Shown piece by piece: positions 45,261 through 57,229 of a DNA stretch of 64,000 nt. Every line of letters begins with the position of its first letter. The stretch's first letter is position 1. The notes under the pieces were generated by a model. The model did no database searches, had not been told where the DNA came from, and saw only the letters and a program-made list of their open reading frames with translations. The position numbers and the translations under genes were made by a program. Source of the DNA: Kappaphycus alvarezii (taxonomy: Eukaryota; Rhodophyta; Florideophyceae; Gigartinales; Solieriaceae); NCBI GenBank assembly GCA_002205965.3, contig NADL03000629.1, forward strand, positions 372,001-436,000. The letters run 5' to 3'.

Positions 45261-46913
45261 CCACTAACGCCATTTTATCCTATGAAATGGCTCGATAGAG
45301 TCGATATTCCTGTGCAAGTGATTCTTTGCGAAAATCTTGGATCCAACTGGGACGTTGACAAAAACTGCCTCGTAGGTGTACGCCTGCATAGTTCCCGAAG
45401 AATAAAGGTTATGAACTGGGCCCGTGGGACTACTAGATCACTATGTATACCATCCATGTGGTGAGCGAGAGGGTGAGACCGCGTTCCCTGGCACCTGTTT
45501 AGGAGAAAACATTAGCTGCCTGACGAAGCTCTTCGTGTGATCCATTGGTGTAGCCGTCATCTTGATTCCAAAAATAAAGTAAAATACTACGAAGATTACG
45601 ATCATCATCTGCATTCGATATTAGAAGCTTCTTTATTTTTAAGGCAATAGGATGCAGTACAAGATAGAAGAGAAGCACTCCTAGATTATCGCCCCGTTGG
45701 CTTCCTTGTATGCTTCTGATGATTTTGGATCCAAATTAAAAATTTTCAGTTTCTTTTTCACCTAGCAGTATCAGATTTATGGCAGCAGTTATAGTAATAG
45801 ATTATTAACTGCTTTGAGAATGCCAGGCCTGCTGCAGAAACTTAAATCATGCTTGAAACCCCTGATAGATACAATCAAATGCTTTTCCTCCAATGTGCTT
45901 TGCCTCCAATGTGCGACAGATAATATAGTCTGGATCTCATGCCAGATGAAAATATTTTATTGATTAAGAAACTTTTGGGTTTCTTAGCCTTGAAGATCGG
46001 AATTTTTGAAATTTATGGCGTTTTACTGCTCCCCTGTAGTGTATTTTGCTCGAACAAACCCCCCGCAAAAGACCTTAGTAAAAGCATTCCATGCTGCAAT
46101 ACAGGAGAGATCCCCCCGGGGACCAACGGGGGCAAGCTTGCTGATCTTCTATGGGACTTCCTCAAATTTCCCGGCACAACGGAATAGGTTTATTGTGCTC
46201 CGTGCACCTGCTTCAAGATCAATATTGACGCCCATTAATTCTCATTATGCCTGCATTTCTATCTCCAAGTCCCGCTTTTCGCCCCGCACACGCCATGCCT
46301 ACGATCAAAATGCCCTGAGATCCTCGACTGCTACGGGATCACCTCATGCACTGCTTTCATGGTGGTCATCAAGCCCGAGGATACGACCGCCAAGTCGTCC
46401 TCCTCGCTCAAGATCTGCAGAAGGCAGTCTGTCCCCCGGCCATCGAGCAACGACAGAGACTTCACCGTACAAGACCGGATATTCAGACAAAGAGTAGCAA
46501 CAGAGGAACGGAATTTTTGACGTCATGTTCGTCAGTCCTCTTGCGCCCTCTAATGGAAGAGTACGCACTTTCAAGCCACTCACCTCCCCCAACCCAGCCA
46601 TTTCCGCCAAGCGTAGAAGTTATGAACCTTTGCTCGCAATGGCTGCTTGAGGAAGTCTTATTCCTATCCAAATATCCACCTTGGAGGCTTGCAGCCTGAC
46701 GCGTACGAGTTGCTAACCGAGCTTGCATGGAACGTGGCCGTTCGAAGAATGGAGACCTATAGTAAGGTTAGATCGGTGCTTGTCCAAAAGCACACTGATG
46801 TGGCCTTCATGTATAACGCTGCATGCCAGCGAGCTTGCATGCAGCCTTCCTTTAAGAAATTTTATTTACTATTACCCATCAGTGACGACTTCTCCCACTT
46901 AACGCACTAGTGG
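45261..46913. other. Unassigned region with small ORFs
   Basis: ORFs at 46006-46497, 46346-46699 and 46647-46910 (plus) overlap in different frames. The last has a helical stretch (TELAWNVAVRRMETYSKVRS) but no recognised family. Confidence 0.2.
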
Positions 46914-46966
46914 CATGGACAAAACCGACCACATCTTCCATTCATTAAAATAACCAAATTTCCCCC
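46914..46966 (+). mobile_element. Micro-retroposon copy without clear target duplication
   Basis: About 53 bp matching the family: CATGGACAAAACCGACC, ACATCTTCCATTCATT, AAAATAACCAAATTTCCCCC. No convincing flanking duplication, so the insertion is probably older. Plus orientation. Confidence 0.65.
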
Positions 46967-48090
46967 ATGTAAGTACTGTCCGTCTAGAATGATCCGGATT
47001 AAGGTAGGACCTTCTATATCTCGAGGTTAGTCAACCCCAATTTAATATATAACCCGGTCGAGGTCAGCATCACTCATTTGGGGTAGGTAACCAGCGAATC
47101 CAAGATTTGCCTTTGTGCGCCTCGTCCCTAAACTGGTAGCATCGCAGGTTAGTTCTTTGCCACTGCCAGTTTTGCAATCCTCTCGCGGTTCAAAATCTCT
47201 ATTTGATTTGCCGGCCGTGTAGGTTTTTGAATAGAAACTAACCAATTTTTGACCCTCTGAACGTTATTCTTAACTTGCAGTGCCATAGATCCACCGATAT
47301 CAACGTCCCCCATCCTCCCCGTCCCAGTTTAACTCAGCGGAAGAGCGGTGCATGAAAGAGAATTGGCCGGATCTGCTCCCGATCGAATACGTCTACCATG
47401 ACGAGACATCGACATCGGCTTTTACCGCCTCAAAAACGCCGAAGACCCCAAGAAGCGCGCAGATCCCTCTCGACTTCGGTGATCTGCTTATATCGACCCC
47501 TTCGCCATGGTCAACCCAAAGGACTCCGACTGACTCCACTTTTCTCCTCATAGACGCTGTCGAGAAACCGAATACGCCACTGATTGCCAAATTAGCCAGC
47601 TGCGTTTCAGCAAGTCCCACGTCTATCGTTTCCGTCTTCTTTCTAGCTGTCTAGACCCCCTCGTGTTGGTTCTTCTCGCCCAACTAGCCTTCCCCGCGCT
47701 CGCGATTTGGCACCTTCTCCTTATGTACCCACGCTGTTGCCCGTCCCGTATCGCACATCAGCAACGATTTGGCGCACAGCCAATCACCGCATCCGAAAGC
47801 TTGGCCGCCTTCTGCGTCGTTAAATCATTCCAATGCCGAACAGTATTCCTACGAACTGTAATTCTTGTATAGTGACTTGCATCAGTCCGGTGCAGTGGGC
47901 AGAGAACCTTCGATCACGCCACCCTACTTGCCGTTACAGCGTAGTAACCTTCCCGTTTGACAGGTTAATTTAACTTTTCGTGCAAGGAGGACTTTGATCG
48001 ACACAAAGTCGGTTGTGCACAACCCCAAACTTCGACCTTCGCGCCGCCTCGAACAACTCGACCTCTTCTTTGCGCCTCTACAGTCCTTTC
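46967..48090. other. Unassigned; plus ORF 47352-47654
   Basis: The 100-residue ORF from ATG 47352 begins MKENWPDLLPIEYVYHDETS, is Thr/Ser/Pro-rich, and ends in a hydrophobic stretch (TSIVSVFFLAV). It could be a small tail-anchored or secreted protein or chance. No family recognised. Confidence 0.25.
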
Positions 48091-48099
48091 TTTTCTTCT

Positions 48100-49335
48100 T
48101 TATCACTTCCTGACATCGAATTTATAAATATACTTCCAGTCTTGACGCCATACTGCCTTCTTTGGCCTCGAAAAGTTTCGAAAAGAAGTCTGATATAGTG
48201 TGTGTATGGATACCATAATTATGAAAAAAGTTGTGAAAAATGTCGTTTCATTAACTACAGAGTTGAAATCAACTTCAAAGTAAACCAAGTGTTCATACCA
48301 GTTTGATTTGTCGAAGTTTAAAAATAAGCGAATTATTTTTTCAATTTACGATTCATTTTTTCCTTTGACCATCCAGTTTAGGTTGGTACGCAGACGATAT
48401 GGAAAGCTTGATACTTAGGATGGCAAAGAAACTTCTCCAGAATTTGCTCAAGAAGATTGGATCCTGTCTGATATGATATTCAAAGGAAATCCATGGATTC
48501 GATAGAATTGATTCTTAAACAAGTGGGAAGTTTTAAATACATCCATTTTTCGTCCATATGGAAAACCCCGTATTATTTTTGAGATTCTATCCACTATTGT
48601 AAACTTATTAGCCTCATGGATATAACCGACCACATCTTCCATGCATTAAAATAACCAAAAAATCCCCCCCTGTAAACATCCCGACGTTCCTATTCTCCGA
48701 TTTTTGTAACGGATTGATAAAGTCCGTAGTAATGTGTGTCCATTTCGATGAAAGCGGCTCTATTTGTTGTAACAGACTAGCCGGTTTCTGATTTCAATCT
48801 TTGCCCCTTTGTTACCAGCATAACATCATGTATTTGATAAAATTTGATCTCAAATATTTTCAGTAATATCTTGGAGCCATTCTTCTATTCTTCTTCGAAA
48901 TTACCAAGTATTCTGTAATTTCAGTGCAGTGTTGATGACATAACAGTTTTAAACGTAAATTTCAATTTCAATATCGTTCCAAATATTCTTTGTTAGAACT
49001 CTATAAGGTTTGATCTGCTTAGGAGATAGCTGAAATTTGTTCACTTCATAACTCTTCTTTTTGATTGCTTCATGTAGCAGAACTTTATTTTTTCGCTCTG
49101 GAGGGGTTCTCTCGAAAGGGCGTCTGCTACTATATTTGACTTTCGAGGTATCGGTATAATTTGCAAATTGAACTGAACGATAGTTTCGAGCCGTCTGGCT
49201 TGATTTGGAGACAGGTTTCTGCTTCAGTCTCTTGATATCGAAGTGGGTAATGATCGTTGTACACTACAAACTTCTGCCCATATAAGGATGGTGTCCACCA
49301 TTTTGAGTGAATCAGCGATAGTAAATAGTTCCTTT
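48100..49335 (-). mobile_element. Second decayed Ty3/gypsy fragment
   Basis: On the minus strand RNase H pieces appear first: KFVVYNDHYPLRYQ near 49.25 kb and RKSNIVADALSREP near 49.11 kb. Integrase then follows: TIVDRISKIIRGFPYGR and NQFYRIHGFPLNIISDR, 48.6-48.46 kb, the second carrying a catalytic Asp. Its end is NWYEHLVYFEVDFNS near 48.27 kb. Stops and frame changes are frequent. A micro-retroposon (48605-48670) interrupts the integrase just before its FTIVDR motif. Confidence 0.8.
48605..48670 (+). mobile_element. 66-bp micro-retroposon inside gypsy integrase, 7-bp target duplication
   Basis: TGTAAAC is at 48598-48604 and 48671-48677. The insert reads TTATTAGCCTCATGGATATA, then CCGACCACATCTTCC, then AAAATAACCAAAAAATCCCC. 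Removing it and one duplication brings the integrase sequence back to GTTTACAATAGTGGATAG (minus), the start of the FTIVDR motif. Confidence 0.75.
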
Positions 49336-49342
49336 TCGTGGT

Positions 49343-49950
49343 TTGGGTAGTTTTTTAGGGTTCCTGGCAGCTAGGACTCATTCCAAAATTTCAGCTGCAG
49401 TCGTAATAGTGAGTTGGCATGCCGCCGCTCCTCAGCAGTATCACTTGAACTCTCTGAAGCACATAGTACGCTATCTTCAAGGTACTAAAAGTTATTGCCT
49501 TCTTGTGAGTCCTGAAGGCGAGGAAAAGCTTCTTCGCTTGTGTGACTCAGATTTTCTGGGAGATAGAGCAGACGTAAAATCGACTATTTGGGTTCTTTTG
49601 CAGTTGGATCGAGTATCATTTTCGTGGAAGAATGTTAAGCAGTGGGTGGTTGAACTGGCCACAACTGAAGCTGAATTCTGTGGCTTGAGTGAGGGCGCCA
49701 AGCTTTGTGGATATGACACTTGCTATATGACTTAGACTGCAAGCCGATTGATAGCGATCCTTTTATAAAGTACAGTCAGGGAGTATTGGAATGGTCGACT
49801 GAGGGAATGATACATTCAAAGCATGTGTCTATTCGCTAAAAATTCGTAAATTAAAAGGTCCTTCATGGGGAGATCCAGCTTTTGCACTGCAGCACTGACA
49901 AGACGACAGCCATACTTTTTTGAGAAATCCTCCTCCCCGCATTAGTTTTG
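49343..49950 (+). pseudogene. copia RT/RNase H fragment
   Basis: Open from 49343 to 49735. It contains LNSLKHIVRYLQGTKSYCLL, the RT-to-RNase H connection, LRLCDSDFLGDRADVKST (catalytic Asp) and VELATTEAEFCGLSEGAKL, the TEAE motif. Past a stop come IHSKHVSIR and KVLHGEIQLLHCSTDKTTAI, the end of copia RNase H. It is unrelated in detail to the complete copia element at 34.7-40.4 kb. No LTRs found. Head-to-head with the gypsy fragment at 48.1-49.3 kb. Confidence 0.85.
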
Positions 49951-51430
49951 AGCGAAATCAGTGTAGGATTATCCTGAAAATGTTCACACTTAGTATTTGG
50001 ACTATCACGTCGCAAGAGCGGGATTTGACACACGTCCGAGAATGACTTGCTATTAGATATGCGACATTTCACCAGCACCTGAAGTGGGTGACGTCACTTG
50101 ACCTCGAGTAAATTTTTTGCCTATGATACTGTAATCAACTGATGTAATGTTTCAATCTTTACTTGCACAGACGGCATGTATTGGGATCGCAATTCTCTGG
50201 CGTATATTTGGAGCTGAGAGTGGCAGGCATTGGAGTCCGTTTTACTCCAAGATATTTCGCCCTACATGAAGTCTGAGGTTTTCTATGGTCTGGATTTGTC
50301 TTTTACAATTTCGTTGTAAATTATCCCCAATTAAGTGCTAGCTAACTTTAGGTAGGTTTGTCGGACTACTCTATTGTTTACTTAAGCTGAATAAAGAGAA
50401 GGGTGAGGAGGGAAAACTATCAACTCCATCACAAATTCTAATCTGTTCGACTTGCCTACGACCAAATTCCCCAAACATTTATGGTCAGTCAAGTTGGTTG
50501 AACTTGTGAGTGATGGCATCTCAGCTTAATCGGGGCCTTCTATTCAACCTTACGCTCATATGCTCATATAATTCCATCAGGTGTTTTAACTTGAAAACTT
50601 CTGAGTTTTGTATGGAACCCTTTCGAACTTGAAGCTTCCATCGATTCCAAAATCTTCCTGAGAAAATAGTCTTTCCCTTCGATTTTCTTGGCACCATCCT
50701 AGTTCTTAACTTGTCTTACTCTTGTAAACTGTAAAGAAAATCCCGACAGTAGTTTTATCTATACCTGGACGGCTCCCAAAGAGTGAAACCACATCACCAA
50801 AGCGCTTTTTTTGCAAAGCAGACCATTTTTTGTTTATCTGGTTCAGTTCGAAAATCTGAATTTTTCAGACGGATTTCGAGACTCGTAAAACACATTCTCG
50901 AGTTCGAAGTGATATGAAAAGAGCAGTGAGACGCAAATAAGTGTGTATGACTACTCGGCCTTTCTCTCCGCTGAAGAGGACTGCCTTTAATTTTGAGATC
51001 TCCTAAAACCTGACACAGCTCGCCGCCGGCGGTTCAACCGACTGCTCATAGCCCCACGTATACCCATTGGCTAGCCATGTATCATCCTCCGTATAAATTG
51101 GAGAATAAAGTTGTGGCCAGCCCAATCTACTGTTATCTGTGTGCAAAAATTTGTGACAAGATTAATGCTATAATTGTAGACAACACTAACGCCATATGCA
51201 GTTTCATTTTGACTTTACATGGGATCTTATTGAAAATTTGTTTAATTTTATCAACTCTAGGAGAAGTTTTATTTACAATTCAATTTAAAATTCTCGAGAG
51301 TTATTGAGTTAAGGCAGACAAATCTTTGGATTTATTGGAAAACAGCAGCATATATAACGAGAAAGAAACATATAAATTTCACCTTTACTCAGTTCTGCCG
51401 CCAACGAAGCGTACGATATTTGACCATAAA
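49951..51430. other. No recognised gene
   Basis: Short ORFs only (51077-51307 plus is the longest). Nothing supportable. Confidence 0.3.
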
Positions 51431-51639
51431 TTCTGCCCCGGAAAGCAATGTACAGTACTGTACTGTGTATTGCCTCGGGCCACGGATTTGTACGTCACAC
51501 TGTGACATAACTGTGAGGTAAGCACAAAAGCCGTGCAAAAATACTGTAGCGACTTCTTTGTATCTATATTATAGATTCTTAGTATTGTTTATCGAGCTTT
51601 TATATTTTTTCGTTGCTTATGTAAATAAATGCAAAGGAA

Positions 51640-51990
51640 TATTCGGGCCAGAACCAAGAGAGAATAAAAACCCCCAACCCAAGAGCACTGCCGAAAACCC
51701 CCGACCTAAAACTCCGACCAAAATCCCGAACACAAAACTTCCAAAACCACCCCAACCCCAACAAAACCTAATAGCCTCTATGCATTTGATCATCAAAGCG
51801 GTGTATCCCTTATCTTTTTGGCCTAGGTGTGTATATTGAAGTGCAAAGGGGTCATATTCGTCACACTGCCGGTGTCACTTATACCTTTGAGACTTTTGGT
51901 GCGTAGCTCGGAGTTTAAAAGGGCATCACACCTCAGTGAAAGCTTTACTCTAAGAGTCTTTCTGACTTACGAAGGGTATATTAGGAGGAA
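51640..51990 (+). repeat. Two-hairpin repeat, copy 2
   Basis: A C/A-rich leader (51650-51770; the plus frame reads Pro/Lys/Asn-rich) is followed by unit 1 (CTTTTTGGCCTAGGTGTG, about 51808). Unit 2 (CTTTGAGACTTTTGGTGCG, about 51885) follows, as at 16735-16865. AGTACTGTACTGT occurs upstream at 51452. No A-rich tail here. Confidence 0.5.
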
Positions 51991-54105
51991 TACTGACGCC
52001 TTCAAAGACATAGAGGATCAGAGCCGGTACAAGCAGTTACAGTTTTTGGAGGAGAGAGATGGACCGATCAACGAAAAAGCATAATAAATTGCATGCGATA
52101 ACCTCCGCGGTGTAAATCCTGTGACAAAGCCTTAACCGAAAAAATCGACCCGAATACTTATATCCGCAGCAGAAGCATCGTAGGAAGCTTGCCTTCCTCA
52201 AAGAGTTAAATGGGCCGTTAGAGCATCCAATATTGATTCTCTTTTTGTATCTCTTTAGAGTAAACTGAAATGGAAATAAAAAGAAAAGTGAAGGGAAATA
52301 AATACAAATAAAATCACTTCTAGTGCTTGCGGAAATCGTTAATCTCTCACTTCCTGAATACCACTGAAATCACTTCCAATTTGGAAAAGTTAAGGCAATT
52401 TTTACTGTATCGCGAATGGCGTATATCAAGTTTTGGTTCCCACTTCATTTACTGTGCTGCGTAAGCTAGAAGTTTATCACTGTATTTTTGCTCAACTTTG
52501 ACAATGTAAAGAACATTTTTCAACAGTTTCATCCTTTTAAAGTCAAATAGAATGTTTTAAAAGCATCATAGTTTTCGAATCATGAAAAGGATCAATTGGA
52601 GTTGTGGATAAGAATAGAAATTTATATTGGGACATCGCAGTTACTCCGCCTCTGGCGTGATTTATTCTCCCTACTTTGGTCACGCCCGCCCTCTCGAGTG
52701 CTCCTGCTTCGCCCAACCGCAGGGTTTTCAGTTTTCTGCTGTTTGTCTTCGATTTTCGTGATCTTGTTTTTCCTTTTCTTTTGCTTTTACTTGTCATGAT
52801 AAGTAGCTTTACAGTTTAATTTTTTAGTCTCCTTTATCCTTTGTTGTTTTTACTGCCTTTTTCTTCGCTCTCCTCGTGCAGTCACACTGTTTGCTTCTAC
52901 TAAGCGACAAAGTTTTTAATGAACCACTACAATTTCCTTTTCATGTTTTAATCATCCTCCGTCGCTCGCTCACCTACCAACTTCCTCAGCACCGACCAGT
53001 CTCCCTGTGCCGAGCTTGTGATAAGAATGACCTCTTCTTGTCCGTTAATCTGCTCAAATTTTCGCGCATTGAGATTTGTCCGTTGTTTTTCCTTCTATCT
53101 CCTTCATAGAATCAATTAGTTCCACAGCTCCCTTCGCTACCTTCCGCTCCCACAACTCTTCTATATAAACAAGATTTTGCGCGACCTTAACCCCATTTCT
53201 TCACGTTTCTTCTCTCTATAAGTCTCCATTGTGACGTTGGCTCACGAATCAATCGACCACATAGTAAAATGTTCTAGTTTGTTAATGAAAAACTTAGTCT
53301 CTCGGGCTATTCTTTTATTTTTCTTTTATAAAAGACCGCTCTAGCCCTCTGGTACTCCATCCCTCAATCAATCCCTTCAGAACAATCTGCAGTTCCGCTC
53401 TGTAATCAGCCTCTTCAACACCCTTGCTCATTAGGCCGTCACCTGATCTGATTCTCGTTCTGCTGCTAATGGAAAGGCAGAAGATGTTAAAAACGAGCGT
53501 TAAAGGACCTGCACCCTATCTTGCAGAGTGGCAAGAAAAACTTCATTTGTGCAACGCTTCATTACCTGCTAAATTGAGTTGGCCTTCCTTGCCACGTCAA
53601 AACTTCTAATTGCCCCCGAAACTTTGTCTGCCATACGAATGTTTTCGAAGCTGATGGATTCAGTCCACCGCACAACCGTAATATTTTCCAGAGGGAATCA
53701 AAACTTTTCGACTTGGCTAAGTTACCATCCAGTTCCGGTATTCAGGGTCCCAAATCCTCTCGTCGCGCAATCGCAAAAGGAAGCTTTTCTGGGTCCCCCT
53801 CTGTTATTCGATATTTATACACAAATGTTTTTACTCTTTACTGTAGATCATTAGCCAATTCCCCTACTTTCTGCATAAAAGAACCCTACAACCCATTCAA
53901 ATTTGTAATTTGTAATGTTTTGATCCTCTACACTTTAGTTTTACTCCCTGTAGACCTACACCAACACTTTTCGGATTCCAACTAGCCCAAATTCTGCCTG
54001 GGTTGCGTCACGAGTTAATGAGCTTGGAGTAAACTCATTGTAGCTAGCACCCTGCTGTTTCCCTTTACACCTCACTACGAGGGATAGACTCCGCGTTTTA
54101 TGACT
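51991..54105. other. No recognised gene
   Basis: ORFs at 53424-53609 and 53579-53854 (plus) overlap and have no motif. TTTTATAAAAGACCGC near 53323-53338 resembles a core promoter. Confidence 0.25.
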
Positions 54106-54189
54106 ATTTATGAGATTATTAATGTTTAAAATGATCCAAGAACGCCTTCTGGCCAAACTCCAACTTACATTTCTCCGTTTCCGCCAACA

Positions 54190-54710
54190 CTCATCGAAGG
54201 CGACGGGATTAGAGGACATAAATATACCCGAAGAGGCTTTCTACTATTCTGATCCATTCAATAGAACTCTTAGAGACTACCTCGGGGATATAGATATTTT
54301 GGAGGGTAGTTTTCGCTCCGATCTTAAAACCTAAGCTTGTGGGTAAAAGATATAGTTATTCGTTTTGAGAGTTTAGGCTGTACATTTTTCTTCTCCATAG
54401 TATTCTCTTGAATGAATTGTGTGGTATTTAGTATATATTTTTGGAAACTTAGGGCTAGCCGAAAAATATATACTGATAAAACGCTTCCTCTCCTCGAGGA
54501 AAGCAAGTTTGCAGAACACAACAAATAGTTGAGAATTTGAAAGTCAACTTCTAACCTAAAAAACATTTATTTCACGTTAGTTACTGAACAGATAGGGTGA
54601 TTCTGTCCCTGCTATACTCATTTGTAGCCTCTTGACCTCCGCCCATATCCAACTTTTCGTATTCCCACAAATATAATTTGGTGGCACTTACGTAGATTGC
54701 AATACCTTTT
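54190..54710 (+). repeat. Acidic-ORF/TATA repeat, copy 4
   Basis: ORF end DPFNRTLRDYLGD, IDILEGSFRSDLKT (stop at 54334), spacer, ATATATACTGATAAAACGC (TATA-like, about 54465), AAGCAAGTTTGCAG (about 54502), GATAGGGTGATTCTGTCCC, and the end GGTGGCACTTACG. It most resembles copy 1. Confidence 0.5.
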
Positions 54711-55574
54711 CTAGAATAGTGTGTTCCAAAAATACCATTATCGGTGATTTATTAGTATTAACTATGTGCGTCAACAAAATGACCGCCCCTAATTTCTCAT
54801 TCTTCCCTCTCCATCCTTGCTCACCTTCCGCTGCCTTCTTTCTACCAGTACCCTTGCTCTATCATAAATTCCAAACTCACTTCAGTCGGAAGTTTATAAA
54901 TATTGTTCAATAATATTGGAACTGAATTTGGAAGACAGATATGAGCTTCAGCCGGAAGACTTTTCTTCGAAAAAGGAGGACCAAATCATTAAAGATAAAC
55001 TTCTCTGTTTAGATTTTAGGGTCTCTTGTTTTGAAAGAAAAGGTAATACTCTTGCTTTAAAGAAGAAGAGGTCAAGGATGGCTCTCACGTTGACGGTAAC
55101 AGCAATTTGCGTAAAGGACCAGTTTCTTATCAACACATTGTATTCCACCAAACACAAATTTTCTGCACGTCAATGAAGCGTTCAGATCTGACACGGAAAG
55201 CTGAACATGTATGTGAACATCTGAAAAGTCGGGATCTGACGTACAGAGTTGCTCTTCTACCTTCATCGGCAGAGCGAAATGTGCACACCTCATATAGAAG
55301 TAAATGTGCGGATAAAGTTTGAAGTTTTGTTGTGCCGCGGACCTAACGCCCCAAGCGCTTCTGCCAAAGATTACGGTGAGTCTTCAAGGTCTTTGTACCA
55401 GTTATCTTCTTCTTCACAGTGACGATGGCGATAGCCATCATCAGCACACAAGTACGGCATTGAAAAGATTGATTAGGTAAGGATGCGCGGAGACGAAAAT
55501 TCGCGGCGAAGGCTCCACCGATGCCAATACCGGCGAAGGGGATGGAAGGAAATTCCAGTCATGAAATCTTGGCA
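54711..55574. other. Unassigned; plus ORF 54916-55176
   Basis: 86 residues starting MELNLEDRYELQPEDFSSKK, charged and Lys-rich. It follows repeat copy 4 and might be its downstream ORF. No family recognised. Confidence 0.2.
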
Positions 55575-55579
55575 AAGCC

Positions 55580-56129
55580 AAATAATTGGGATAGGTAGAT
55601 CCAAATAATAATAAATAGTTCCAAGTTGATTAAAAAAATAAATGGCACAATTGGACTTAGAATGAATAATGAATAGAAACCCAAATTTAATGATAGCTGA
55701 TCCAGGGGAATATTTCGATGGCCCGAGGATGTAATAAATATTTCTAACAACGTAGACTACTTATACTCTACACCAGGGTGAACCTGCTACAAAAACCAGG
55801 TGAGCCGTTCAAAAATTTTGGTAGACTAATTCAGGCTCAGCGATAATTATTGCAATATTTCCAGGGAAGCAATCATTCAGATAATAATTTGTTGGTGGCA
55901 TAAATGCAATAATTATAGCCTGTATAATATAAAAACCCAACTGTAGGACATAAAAATTATTTCACACTGAATTCAGCATAAAATAGCGCCAGTGTAAATA
56001 TATAAAAATATTACTTGATGATTCACAATAAATATAAATTGTGGGCCTCAATAAAAAATATTGTTCCACAATTCAGCATCACTGTAGGACACCAGGATAG
56101 AGATTAAAATATTTGGTCAATTTTCACAC
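55580..56129 (+). mobile_element. AT-rich dispersed element, copy 2
   Basis: About 550 bp closely matching 41090-41653 in the same orientation. Flanked by AAGCC at 55575-55579 and 56130-56134; the flanks are CAAAGCC and CACAAGCC, so the duplication may have been slightly longer. Confidence 0.75.
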
Positions 56130-57220
56130 AAGCCGAAATATGATCGGGTTGAAACCTGTATGGTTAAGCTGCCTGTGACAAGGACAGGATTTGGTGGTGC
56201 GGCCGGGTACACTAGATGTTGCAGAGCCTGATCGAGGAGGACGGTGTTCCTTGTATGGCTTTCTCAGTTGGACGCAATGTGGGCTGAGGGTGAGGATGCA
56301 CAAGCTAAGTGAAACGGGAAGAAGCAAAGTGAAACATGGTAGTCGCCGACGAGGGGACGGGCGACCTGTAGGACCTGATAGGACTTGATACGTCTGCGCT
56401 TGGCGCCGCGTGGCCCGGACACCGAAAGAGGGTAAACCAAGATTGGAAGGGACCAGTTGTAGAAGGTGGTGAAGTACTGTAGAATGTGGGGTTTCTATCG
56501 TCAAAGATCATTGGTGCAGTGCAGTATGTGGGGTTCAGCTGGAAGTTTCGGAAACGAGGGATACTTTGTAAAGAGACTTTTACACCAGGGAAGAGGAGGC
56601 TCTCTGGAACCAAATCGCCGTTTGCAGAGGTTGGACTTGTGTCGAAATACTGTACTGTACATACAGTACTGTATGTATGGGCTCGTTTGGGTACAATCAT
56701 TCATATTCGGAAGTGCGATTGCTGTCAATCGCCGCAAGTTGTAGCGCAATGTTTGCTGTATTCCTCACATGGGTTCTCATAGTCCAATAAAGTTTCTCTT
56801 CTTCTGGTTGTTTCCCTGGAAAAGAGGAGAATTCCGTACGTTTCATCCACAACGCACAGATTGTTTTATCCCGTAACCGAAAGTGCAGGTCACTTTACGG
56901 AGTTTCCGTCTGAACAATTGACCCAACAGTAATCAGTCCGGCTTGAGCCCACACACACACAAACGTCAACTGCACAACAAACTCCCCCCGTTCCTAGCCC
57001 TAGCCTATCTCGCAAGAGGTACACTTCCCCCTAGACAAATTACACATGTTTATAGCAGTTCATCCACCCCCCTCCCCTGTTTTGTTTAAGAATAGTGTAA
57101 GGACAGTCTGCGCTTGCGGCCCCACGTTGTTTCGTCACGAAACCAAACCTGTTTTAAACGACATACTGAATCACACTTTGATAATCACGGCAGCTCAAAT
57201 TCTCCGCAGTAACCCATACA
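56130..57220. other. No recognised gene
   Basis: Overlapping ORFs on both strands without motifs. AGTACTGT-type words cluster at 56646-56675. Confidence 0.25.
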
Positions 57221-57229
57221 GAGTACGCT

